This document shows, piece by piece, positions 1-5,454 of a stretch of DNA of 8,739 bases; positions within the stretch are counted from its first letter, which is position 1; the number at the start of each line of letters is the position of its first letter. The position numbers and the translations under genes are program-made. Source of the stretch: Capsulimonas sp. (lineage in GTDB: Bacteria > Armatimonadota > Armatimonadia > Armatimonadales > Capsulimonadaceae); the NCBI GenBank assembly GCA_025963815.1, contig JAOQAA010000047.1, forward strand, positions 1-8,739. Reading direction: 5' to 3'. The notes under the pieces were generated by a model. The model had not been told where the DNA came from. It saw only the letters and a list, made by a program, of their open reading frames with translations, and made no database searches.

Positions 1-70
1 CGCGCTTGATCGGCGAGCCATCCACGAGATAGGCGAAGGCTCCACTGAATGTCAAAAGGGCGAGAAGTGT
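1..70 (-). pseudogene. In-frame continuation of exosortase after the stop, cut by window edge
   Basis: Reading through the TAA at 73-71 in the same frame gives TLLALLTFSGAFAYLVDGSP followed by IKR, open to the window edge. In exosortases the CSG motif is normally followed by a basic residue and a helix of this kind (CSG-[LIF]-[KR]-[ST]-L-L-A-L). The continuation is therefore what an intact gene would encode. One base restores it: + strand position 73 a to t turns TAA into AAA (Lys), giving CSGFKTLLALL. Whether the segment is translated is unknown, and the rest of the gene lies outside the window. Confidence 0.75.
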
Positions 71-715
71 TTAGAACCCCGAACACGGAACGTCGACGAA
101 CAGAGAAAAATTCTCCATCTCAATGACACTCCCATCCAAATGGGTGTTAAACGTCAGCAGGTGCAAAATCTTGTTCGCAAAAACCGTCGACATCATCTGA
201 ATGCGCAGGGTGGCGTCATTCAGGACTGGCCCAGGCAGAGGCGCCATGAAGGCGAGAAAGGCCATCGGAATGGCGACCACCTTGACAAACGCATTGCCGC
301 AAACGAGCCAGATGGAGCTCCAAACACAAAGAAGGAAGGCGCTCGACATGATCGCGAACATATCGCGTTTGATTGCAAAAACCAATAAGAATAGCGACGG
401 CAGCAGCACCACGAAAGCGAAGTAATTCGGCTTCTTGGGAGCGGCGGCGATCGCCTCGCGATGATGCCAGAGCATCAGGGCGACGAAAAAGGGGATGATA
501 GGGGCGTGGGCGTAATAGGATTCCGGCTTAGTGAACTCATAAGCCCACCAGGACAGCAGAGGCCACGCCAGCCAGGCAAGCAGCGCGGCTGCGGCGGCGA
601 ACGGCGCGACCGTGCGCCAATCGATTTTGCGCCAGTCCAGCGAAGGCGCTCCGGAGGAGCCGCCGTCGACTGCTTTCAACGGACCATCATTCGGTTGTTC
701 AAAAATTGTTGACAT
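71..715 (-). CDS. Exosortase, N-terminal part ending at an in-frame stop
   Basis: This is a multi-pass inner-membrane cysteine protease-transpeptidase of the exosortase family, expected to cleave PEP-CTERM tails of exported proteins. Seen: a polar N-terminus of about 35 residues, then hydrophobic helices from about residue 37. The family hallmark near residues 66-86 is present (ESYYAHAPIIPFF, then LWHHRE), as is the PLPGPVLNDATLRIQ stretch at 159-173. The active-site motif VDVPCSGF ends the frame, with Cys211 the likely nucleophile. The catalytic Arg and His of the family should lie further downstream. The TAA at 73-71 truncates the protein straight after this motif, while homologous sequence continues in frame (see 1-70). 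The ATG at 715 has almost no Shine-Dalgarno, and the predicted sigma-54 start is only about 4 nt upstream, so a later start is possible (TTG at 679; CTG at 640 has GGAG 8 nt before it). The family call is firm; the subtype (XrtA to XrtH) is not assignable. Confidence 0.9.
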   Translation of the reverse strand: MSTIFEQPNDGPLKAVDGGSSGAPSLDWRKIDWRTVAPFAAAAALLAWLAWPLLSWWAYEFTKPESYYAHAPIIPFFVALMLWHHREAIAAAPKKPNYFAFVVLLPSLFLLVFAIKRDMFAIMSSAFLLCVWSSIWLVCGNAFVKVVAIPMAFLAFMAPLPGPVLNDATLRIQMMSTVFANKILHLLTFNTHLDGSVIEMENFSLFVDVPCSGF

Positions 716-729
716 TCCACTAGCCTATA

Positions 730-745
730 CGCAATTTCTGTGCCA
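730..745 (-). promoter_or_regulatory. Sigma-54 (RpoN) promoter of the exosortase gene
   Basis: The minus strand reads TGGCACAGAAATTGCG. It has the -24 element TGGCAC and the -12 element TTGC with GG-N10-GC spacing, differing from the consensus TGGCACG-N4-TTGCW only at two weakly conserved positions. The predicted start is near 719, leaving about 4 nt before the ATG at 715: either a near-leaderless message or a sign that the true start codon is further in. The -24 element is overlapped by the inverted repeat at 735-758. Confidence 0.8.
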
Positions 746-758
746 AGCGTCACAGAAA
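735..758. promoter_or_regulatory. Inverted repeat overlapping the exosortase sigma-54 promoter
   Basis: Perfect 8-bp arms TTTCTGTG and CACAGAAA are separated by 8 bp (24 bp in all, one arm-to-arm period of about 16 bp). This size suits a dimeric helix-turn-helix operator. It covers roughly -16 to -39 relative to the predicted start, including the -24 GG, so a protein bound here would block sigma-54 polymerase. No regulator can be named from the sequence. Confidence 0.5.
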
Positions 759-792
759 ATAGCAATCTTACCAGGCAGGGACTAAAAAGCGA

Positions 793-824
793 GGCAACGA
801 CTGCATTTTGACTACACCGTTGCC
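793..824. other. Inverted repeat: second terminator stem or activator site
   Basis: Perfect 7-bp arms GGCAACG (793-799) and CGTTGCC (818-824) flank an 18-nt centre, with TG/CA able to extend the pairing inside. On the minus strand the stem is followed after 4 nt by TTTTT, so it could be a back-up terminator behind 851-887. It also sits about 75-105 bp upstream of the predicted exosortase start, a usual place for a sigma-54 activator site. The two readings cannot be separated here. Confidence 0.4.
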
Positions 825-850
825 CCGCGCAGTGTTCACTCCGACAGGCG

Positions 851-887
851 AAAAACGCCTCGCGCCTTTTGTTGTGCGCGTGGCGTT
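851..887 (-). terminator. Rho-independent terminator of the PEP-CTERM gene
   Basis: On the minus strand the arms AACGCCACGCGC and GCGCGAGGCGTT pair over 12 positions with one A/A mismatch around a 10-nt loop. The stem is followed by TTT, so five T in a row including the stem end. It starts 19 nt past the TAA of the PEP-CTERM gene. It makes that gene a single-cistron unit and separates it from the exosortase promoter. Confidence 0.88.
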
Positions 888-906
888 CCCAAGCCAGGAG
901 CAAGAC

Positions 907-1713
907 TTACGCCGAGAGGCGGGACGCCTTGCGGCCACGGAAGGCCAGAAGCGCCAGACCCATGCCGCCGATCAGGAACGCAGCCACGGGGGCCGGTTCG
1001 GGGGACGGAAGCAGAGGAGCCGGATCACTATCGAACGTGCCCGTGCCAGATGTGGTGAAGGGAACGAAGTTGCCCTTGCCATTCGCGAGGTTGCCCGAGG
1101 TCTTGACGGCCAGCGGGCCAGCTCCAGTGACGTTCTTCAGCGACGTGAACGAGAAGGCGAAGTCCTGCTCGATCGTGTGCGTGAAGTTCAGGAAGTCCGA
1201 GCTGTAGTTGACGGAGTCGCCGAGGCCGGTGTCGCCGTTGAAGTTCAGCGTACGACCACCAATGCGGCCCGTGAGGGCGCCGGAGGAAAGCGACGTCGTC
1301 AGCAGGGTTGTGCCGGGGATGTTGCCCGCGGCGACCGCCGTGAACGTGAACGTGACGTTCTTGAGCTTCTGCATAACCGAGGCGCCAGCCGGGCTGCCGG
1401 TGAGAGCAGAACCGTCCGCCTTGGTGACAACACCATTGACCTGCGCCGAGAACGACAGGACGGCGTTGATCGGCGTGCCAGCTGCGCCGTAAGCGTTCGG
1501 AACCTGGTACGTGAACGTCACAGGAATCGACGTGGTTACGAGCGTGAAGGTGCTGTTCGGACCAGCAGAGTTCGTGTACTGGAACGGGTTCGCAGCTCCG
1601 CCGCGCAGACTAAAATCCGCAAACGTAACGGGAGTCGCAGTTGCGGGCGCAACACAAGCGGCCATGACAGCCGTAGCTGCAAAGACGCCGGATGCGATTT
1701 TCTTGAGATTCAT
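907..1713 (-). CDS. PEP-CTERM sorting-domain surface protein
   Basis: This is an exported protein of 268 residues with the signals of an exosortase substrate. Seen: a signal peptide at 1-26 (MNLKKIASGVF, hydrophobic core, then APATA before the likely cut). A Thr/Ser/Asn/Gly-rich body with alternating beta-strand pattern follows at about 27-230. The tripartite tail is PSPEPAP at 236-242, a hydrophobic helix at about 243-258, and a basic end RGRKASR. No enzymatic domain is recognised, so a structural or adhesive extracellular role, for example in an EPS matrix, is inferred. The ATG at 1713 is chosen because GGGGGGTGA, a match to the GGAGGTGA anti-16S pairing region, lies 8 nt before it. A GTG at 1725 in frame would add four residues but overlaps that site. 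Many AAC, GTC and TTC codons suggest high expression. The gene stands alone between a sigma-54 promoter and a strong terminator. Confidence 0.92.
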   Translation of the reverse strand: MNLKKIASGVFAATAVMAACVAPATATPVTFADFSLRGGAANPFQYTNSAGPNSTFTLVTTSIPVTFTYQVPNAYGAAGTPINAVLSFSAQVNGVVTKADGSALTGSPAGASVMQKLKNVTFTFTAVAAGNIPGTTLLTTSLSSGALTGRIGGRTLNFNGDTGLGDSVNYSSDFLNFTHTIEQDFAFSFTSLKNVTGAGPLAVKTSGNLANGKGNFVPFTTSGTGTFDSDPAPLLPSPEPAPVAAFLIGGMGLALLAFRGRKASRLSA

Positions 1714-1745
1714 AGTTGTTTTCACCCCCCCTCTGTTGTGGATGC

Positions 1746-1822
1746 AATGCCGGCTCGTTAAAGCGGTGACGGATTTTGAGGTCCACCCGGCATTTCAGCG
1801 AAACGATGCGAGGGTAACATCG
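1746..1822 (-). promoter_or_regulatory. Structured 5' leader of the PEP-CTERM mRNA
   Basis: If transcription starts near 1826, the leader is about 113 nt. It would begin with a small stem (CGATG 1822-1818 with CATCG 1808-1804). A perfect 8-bp stem follows (AATGCCGG 1794-1787 with CCGGCATT 1753-1746) around a 33-nt loop, ending about 12 nt before the G-rich Shine-Dalgarno. I do not recognise a known riboswitch class. mRNA stabilisation or translational control are both possible. Confidence 0.4.
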
Positions 1823-1836
1823 CCCGATTATCAGAT

Positions 1837-1852
1837 AGCAATATTCATGCCA
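1837..1852 (-). promoter_or_regulatory. Sigma-54 (RpoN) promoter of the PEP-CTERM gene
   Basis: The minus strand reads TGGCATGAATATTGCT. It has the -24 TGGCA and -12 TTGCT elements with GG-N10-GC spacing, differing from TGGCACG-N4-TTGCW only by T for C at the sixth base. The predicted start is near 1826, leaving a leader of about 113 nt. It is one of three such promoters in the window, all on the coding strand and all directly before genes. Confidence 0.75.
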
Positions 1853-1862
1853 ATCTTCCTTA

Positions 1863-1968
1863 GAAACGCCCGAATCAAAATAAGTTTATATTAAATTTTA
1901 TTTGTTTCGAAACGCTCGCCAGTCAGATCCACTAATAATATACACCATGTTTCTGGGAATCGAGCGTT
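1863..1968. repeat. Repeated AACGCYCG elements upstream of the PEP-CTERM promoter
   Basis: Three related elements lie upstream of the sigma-54 box: GAAACGCCCG (1863-1872), GAAACGCTCG (1909-1918) and the inverted copy CGAGCGTT (1961-1968). The second joins a 10-bp palindrome GTTTCGAAAC (1904-1913). Relative to the predicted start they centre near -42, -88 and -139; the outer two lie where NtrC-type activators usually bind. The surrounding 1860-2019 is AT-rich and noncoding, with no clear terminator for the foldase gene that ends at 2020. Matches this short could be chance. Confidence 0.35.
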
Positions 1969-2019
1969 AATATCGGCTAGCTTACATAAAACTCGCACAA
2001 CTAGCAGGGAAACATAGGG

Positions 2020-2928
2020 TTACTTGCCGGCGTTGGCCATTTCGGCTTCCCGGAAGTACGCTTTGTACCGCTCGATGTTGAATTTCGGCTTCGCTTCTTT
2101 GTACAGGCGCAGGATCATCTCCTGGGGACCGATTGCTTTCGCCAGCCGCGCCTGGCGCTCCACCTCGGCGTGAATCTTGGACAGCGGCGGAACGGCGGTC
2201 GCTTCGCTTTTATTCACCTTGAACGTAATGAAGTTCTTTCCCAGCTGGATGGACTTGATTTCACCCGGCTTCATGCGAAATACGGTCGCGCTGATCGCAT
2301 TCTTGTACTGTAAGGGCAGCGCATCCATGTTGACCTTGAAACCATTGACGCCAACCACATGCAGGCCCGGCTGCCGCGCGATCACGTCCTCGCCCAAACC
2401 TTGCTTGAGGTCGGCTTCGGCGGTGCTGGCGTCCTGAGAGTTGTCGGTGACGACCATGGTCGTCCCAACCTGCATCGGCAGGGTGAATTGCTTTTTGTTC
2501 TTCTGGTAAAATTCCTGGATCTCGGACTCGTCCACGGTGACGCCCTTGAGACGCAGGTTCTCCAGAGAAATATCCGTCCCCAGATCCTGTTTGAAGACCT
2601 GGAACTTCTCCGGCTCGGACTTCTCATCGGGCAGCAGCTGAGGCGAACGGCGCTGCAGCTCCGCTAAACGGGCGGCGATATCGGCGTCCGTCGCCGCAAG
2701 GCCGGCGCGTTTCGCGGCCTGCCCAACGATCCTTGAGTAAACCATCTTCGTCAGGACCGGCTTGCCGGACTGGAATTCCAGCGCATCCTGGAATTCTTTC
2801 TTGGTCACAGAGGCGCCATCGAACGAGACGACGGGACGAGATGTCGAATACCGAGAATAGAGAAGACCATTGGCGATAAGCGACGCCACGAGAAGAACGG
2901 CGAGAATGCCCGTAAGGTACTGCTTCAT
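2020..2928 (-). CDS. Membrane-anchored SurA/PrsA-like foldase (degenerate parvulin)
   Basis: This is a 302-residue periplasm-facing protein related to SurA/PrsA/EpsD peptidyl-prolyl isomerases. Seen: an N-terminal hydrophobic anchor at about 4-26 with no lipobox Cys and no clear cleavage site. A SurA_N-like helical segment follows at about 33-150 (VSFDGASVTKKEFQDAL, LPMQVGTTMVV), then a parvulin-like region at about 150-245 with AISATVFRMKPGEIKSIQLG, and a charged helical tail. The histidines expected of active parvulins are absent: TTMVV stands where HIL is usual and NFITFKV where YHIIKV is usual. A chaperone-only role is therefore more likely than catalysis. It follows a glycosyltransferase gene by 79 bp on the same strand, and foldases of this kind commonly accompany exosortase/EPS loci. 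There is no good Shine-Dalgarno: CCTCC, which resembles the anti-Shine-Dalgarno itself, directly precedes the ATG. Confidence 0.8.
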   Translation of the reverse strand: MKQYLTGILAVLLVASLIANGLLYSRYSTSRPVVSFDGASVTKKEFQDALEFQSGKPVLTKMVYSRIVGQAAKRAGLAATDADIAARLAELQRRSPQLLPDEKSEPEKFQVFKQDLGTDISLENLRLKGVTVDESEIQEFYQKNKKQFTLPMQVGTTMVVTDNSQDASTAEADLKQGLGEDVIARQPGLHVVGVNGFKVNMDALPLQYKNAISATVFRMKPGEIKSIQLGKNFITFKVNKSEATAVPPLSKIHAEVERQARLAKAIGPQEMILRLYKEAKPKFNIERYKAYFREAEMANAGK

Positions 2929-2961
2929 TGGAGGATATACCTAACCTTGTTTGAAATGATC

Positions 2962-2998
2962 CAGCCCTGAGGCTGACGGCGCGTCAACGTACATACGT
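2962..2998 (-). other. Three adjoining small stem-loops between operon genes
   Basis: The 79-bp gap between the second glycosyltransferase and the foldase gene carries three perfect 5-bp hairpins nearly end to end: ACGTA/TACGT (2998-2987), TGACG/CGTCA (2986-2974) and CAGCC/GGCTG (2975-2962). The last two share two bases. None is followed by a T run, so they do not look like a terminator. They may be a processing or mRNA-stability element. Confidence 0.35.
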
Positions 2999-3007
2999 CG
3001 GCGGTTA

Positions 3008-4120
3008 TTAGTTCGTTCCCTTGCTTCGCGCCGGCGCGGGGAAGGCGCCTTCGGACTGCGCCGAGGAAACGCCTTCGCGCAGGGAGCTGGCGATGCTGTC
3101 GGCCCACCGGTCAAGGCTGGCGTTGTCTTCCAGCCAGCGGCGGCCCGCTTTGGCGAGACGCGTTCGCAGCGGTTCGTCTTCACGCAGACGCATGATGGCT
3201 GCGCGCCATCCCTCTACGTCGCCGGGGGCGACGTAGAGGCCGGTTTCACCATCGATAATGACATCGGTCTGGCCGGTGGTGCGCGTGGCGATCACGGCTT
3301 TGCCCATGGACATGGCTTCGAGAATGGTGGTGACGCCGGCCTGGAAGTCGTTCTCGTACAGCGGAACGACGACGAAGAGGGACTGCGCGTAGAGGGTCCG
3401 CAGGTCGCCGTATTCGTAGCGACGGGCGTCCACATTGGACGGCAGCGTCCGGTTTTCCGTCTCGTTCTGGTGCTTGGACCAGGGCGAGGACGCCGCGAGT
3501 TTCACCGAAAGATCGGGCATGGTCGAAACGGCTTCGATTAGAGTCGGATAGTCGCGCCATTCCAGGCCCGCCGAGGAAATCTGATTCTCAATGACCGGAA
3601 CGTCTTCGAGCGGGCGATAGAACTGATCGTCGGCGTGAAACGGAATCAGGCGCAGCGCCGAGCCGGGGACGCCGAGCGTCTGCCGCGCGAAATCGTACTG
3701 CGTCTGCGCGTAAAGAAAGATGCGGTCGATCTGCTTATGCGCCTTCGCCGTGGTAAAGAAGACCCGTTTCTTGCCGGTCGAAAGGCGATGCCCGATCGTC
3801 ACATGCCACGGACGGCTCGGCGCCGTCTTGAGCAGCAGAGCCAGCGGGATCGAGATGTTCTCCCCGTTGGTGAACACGGCGGCGTAAGCGGACCGACGCA
3901 CGAACCCGGCCATCGCCATTCCCGCGTCGCGCCCGCCCTTGAGCGCGGCCTTGACCAGCGGATTTGTGTCCGCGTCCAGCTCGGCGTAGCCATAGAGTTC
4001 CGCCGTATCGCCCTGGGCCTCCAGACGGTCGGACAGAGCGTAATAATCCATCGTTGGATGCCGGTCCGCCGTCTCCGGACGCGCCTTCAGTACGCTCGGG
4101 ATCAGCAAAAGTATCTTCAT
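3008..4120 (-). CDS. GT4-family glycosyltransferase (GT-B fold)
   Basis: This is a cytoplasmic or membrane-associated sugar transferase of 370 residues, probably acting on a lipid-linked polysaccharide precursor; donor and acceptor are unknown. Seen: N-terminal beta strand MKILLLIPSV, a linker with LRLIPFHADDQFYRP at about 156-170, and the C-terminal Rossmann lobe starting at SAGLEWRDYPTLIEAV (183-198). The donor-binding signature is QAGVTTILEAMSMGKAVIAT (260-279), followed by TGQTDVIIDGETGLYVAPGD. In the usual E-x7-E motif the first Glu is replaced by Gln260 while Glu268 is kept, which fits a GT4 subgroup with QAG(I/V)T-ILEAM. The C-terminal tail after about 350 is low in structure. It begins 4 bp after the stop of the upstream glycosyltransferase gene, so the two are almost certainly co-transcribed and perhaps translationally coupled. 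A weak AAGG lies 11 nt or more before the ATG. Confidence 0.88.
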   Translation of the reverse strand: MKILLLIPSVLKARPETADRHPTMDYYALSDRLEAQGDTAELYGYAELDADTNPLVKAALKGGRDAGMAMAGFVRRSAYAAVFTNGENISIPLALLLKTAPSRPWHVTIGHRLSTGKKRVFFTTAKAHKQIDRIFLYAQTQYDFARQTLGVPGSALRLIPFHADDQFYRPLEDVPVIENQISSAGLEWRDYPTLIEAVSTMPDLSVKLAASSPWSKHQNETENRTLPSNVDARRYEYGDLRTLYAQSLFVVVPLYENDFQAGVTTILEAMSMGKAVIATRTTGQTDVIIDGETGLYVAPGDVEGWRAAIMRLREDEPLRTRLAKAGRRWLEDNASLDRWADSIASSLREGVSSAQSEGAFPAPARSKGTN

Positions 4121-4124
4121 GCGC

Positions 4125-5219
4125 TCAAGCCGCCTTGCGGGCGACCCCTTTCACCACATCCACCAGTTTTCGGTAATTCGTCGCCGCATCGAAGCGCGCC
4201 AGCGCGGATTCCCGAGCGCGCACACTCATCGCGGCCCGCTTTTCATGATCGGTCGCAAGTTCCGTGATCGCGGCGGCCAGCGCATCGGCGTCGTCCATGG
4301 GCACGATCAAGCCTGTCTCGCCATGGCGCACCGCTTCACTCAGAGCGCCGACGTCGGTCGCGATCACCGGCAATCCAGCGGCCAGCGCCTCCATAACGGC
4401 CAGCGGCAGGCAGTCTCCCCGTGATGGGAAGACAAACAGATCCGCCTCGGCGAACCGCTCCAGCAGCTCCGGCGTGTTCGGTTTGACTCCTCGGTAGACA
4501 TCGACGCCGTCCACGCCGTCGCCGACGCCCTCGGTGATCGTCACAATCTTCAGGCGGGCGTTCACCTCGGCGGGCAGGCGCTTGAACGCCTCCAGCAGCG
4601 TATCGCCGCCCTTGCGCGGGAAATCGCCGCCGACGAACAGCAGGTTGATCGGCCGTCCCTCGACCGAAGCGCGCTTCGGGAAATCCCAGCGCGCGGTGTC
4701 GATCCCGGGCGGGATCACCGTGACTTTGTTCGCCGGTACGCCGTAGTCGTCCACCAGGGATTGTTTGGCCCACTCAGACCATGTCACCAGCGCCTTGGCG
4801 GCATGGAAGGCGCGCTCATTGAGCTGCTTTTTCAGCGCCTCCACACGCGTGTTGCCGCTGGGGACGTGACCGTAAAACGCGCCCAGAGCGTCGTATTGCA
4901 AAGGCGTCGCGTCCAGAGAAACAACCGAAGGCGCGCGCCGCATCAGCGATTCGGAGAACAGCGACGTCACCTGCGTGTGAAACAAAATGGCGTCGATCTT
5001 GCCGATATGCGGTCGCAGTCCCAGCAGCGCCCCCAGCGAAGCGCGAGCGGACCAGTTCGATTTGATGAACGGCAGTTTCGTCCACCACCCAGGCGTATCG
5101 TGATAAGGCAGATCGATGTAAATCGGTGTAACGTCACGGTCATCCTCAAGAATACGTTTGAGGTTTTGGGCGTGCGTGACGTGACCGAGCGAATATTCGA
5201 GAGCAAATGCAAGGTTCAT
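4125..5219 (-). CDS. GT4-family glycosyltransferase (GT-B fold)
   Basis: This is a sugar transferase of 364 residues, first gene of an apparent glycosyltransferase-glycosyltransferase-foldase operon and probably part of exopolysaccharide or surface-glycan assembly. Seen: an N-terminal acceptor lobe (1-145), TWSEWAKQSLVDDYGVPANK (146-165), VIPPGID (168-174), the donor-lobe start LLFVGGDFPRKGGDTLLEAF (193-212) and the signature DCLPLAVMEALAAGLPVIAT (269-288), then DVGALSEAVRHGETGLIVP. The E-x7-E pair appears as Asp269 and Glu277. No transmembrane helix is seen. The start at 5219 has no Shine-Dalgarno; the preceding bases are CTGCCTTTTT. Transcription is predicted from a near-perfect sigma-54 promoter at 5349-5334, with a possible sigma-70 promoter nearer the gene. 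The linkage acts on unknown sugars. Confidence 0.9.
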   Translation of the reverse strand: MNLAFALEYSLGHVTHAQNLKRILEDDRDVTPIYIDLPYHDTPGWWTKLPFIKSNWSARASLGALLGLRPHIGKIDAILFHTQVTSLFSESLMRRAPSVVSLDATPLQYDALGAFYGHVPSGNTRVEALKKQLNERAFHAAKALVTWSEWAKQSLVDDYGVPANKVTVIPPGIDTARWDFPKRASVEGRPINLLFVGGDFPRKGGDTLLEAFKRLPAEVNARLKIVTITEGVGDGVDGVDVYRGVKPNTPELLERFAEADLFVFPSRGDCLPLAVMEALAAGLPVIATDVGALSEAVRHGETGLIVPMDDADALAAAITELATDHEKRAAMSVRARESALARFDAATNYRKLVDVVKGVARKAA

Positions 5220-5266
5220 AAAAAGGCAGTCGATGGGCGAGTGGGAGCGGTGTTCAGCGCGCTTTC

Positions 5267-5294
5267 ATTATAGCGCAAGAGTGCAGGATTTCAG
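5267..5294 (-). promoter_or_regulatory. Possible sigma-70-type promoter of the glycosyltransferase operon
   Basis: The minus strand carries a perfect TATAAT (5272-5267) and, 16 bp upstream, CTGAAA (5294-5289), which matches four of six bases of TTGACA. It lies within the leader of the sigma-54 transcript, downstream of the -24/-12 box, and would give a low basal level alongside the RpoN-dependent one. A small palindrome (5298-5311, arms CGAGGA/TCCTCG) lies just upstream. Confidence 0.4.
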
Positions 5295-5333
5295 CGGCGA
5301 GGAGATCCTCGGCCACTTTATCCCAGTAATGAC

Positions 5334-5349
5334 TGCAAGACTCGTGCCA
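5334..5349 (-). promoter_or_regulatory. Near-perfect sigma-54 promoter of the glycosyltransferase operon
   Basis: The minus strand reads TGGCACGAGTCTTGCA, matching the full consensus TGGCACG-N4-TTGCA at every fixed position with GG-N10-GC spacing. The predicted start is near 5323, giving a leader of about 104 nt to the ATG at 5219. The box lies 32 bp downstream of the terminator that ends the previous gene, so it serves the glycosyltransferase operon rather than lying by chance inside a gene. Confidence 0.88.
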
Positions 5350-5380
5350 AAAGCATTCGATCGTGCATGGGCCTTTCAAG

Positions 5381-5416
5381 ACAAATCGCCGGAAGCGGCT
5401 GCTTCCGGCGATTTGT
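5381..5416 (-). terminator. Strong stem-loop terminator after the FN3 protein gene
   Basis: The 16-bp arms (5381-5396 and 5401-5416) are perfect inverted copies around a 4-nt loop. The 3' side on the minus strand ends GATTTGTCTT, a U-rich though interrupted tail. It lies 38 nt past the TAA at 5455. A separate 15-bp palindrome (5449-5463, CCGAAGT-T-ACTTCGG) spans the stop codon itself. Confidence 0.8.
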
Positions 5417-5454
5417 TCGCGAGCTTATTGCCCGTCTTGTTCGTCGATCCGAAG

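Noticed and set aside
1714..1725. GTG at 1725 as the start of the PEP-CTERM protein
   Set aside because: It overlaps the G-rich ribosome-binding site, which has proper 8-nt spacing to the ATG at 1713; the signal peptide also starts naturally at MNLKK.
808..1761. Plus-strand open frame of 317 codons opposite the PEP-CTERM gene
   Set aside because: Arg/Glu/Gly-rich shadow composition with no signal or fold, antisense to a gene with clear signal peptide, sorting tail and terminator.
1726..1826. Possible cyclic-di-GMP (GEMM) riboswitch in the PEP-CTERM leader
   Set aside because: An attractive idea for a biofilm gene, but the conserved GEMM core sequences and three-stem layout are not visible.
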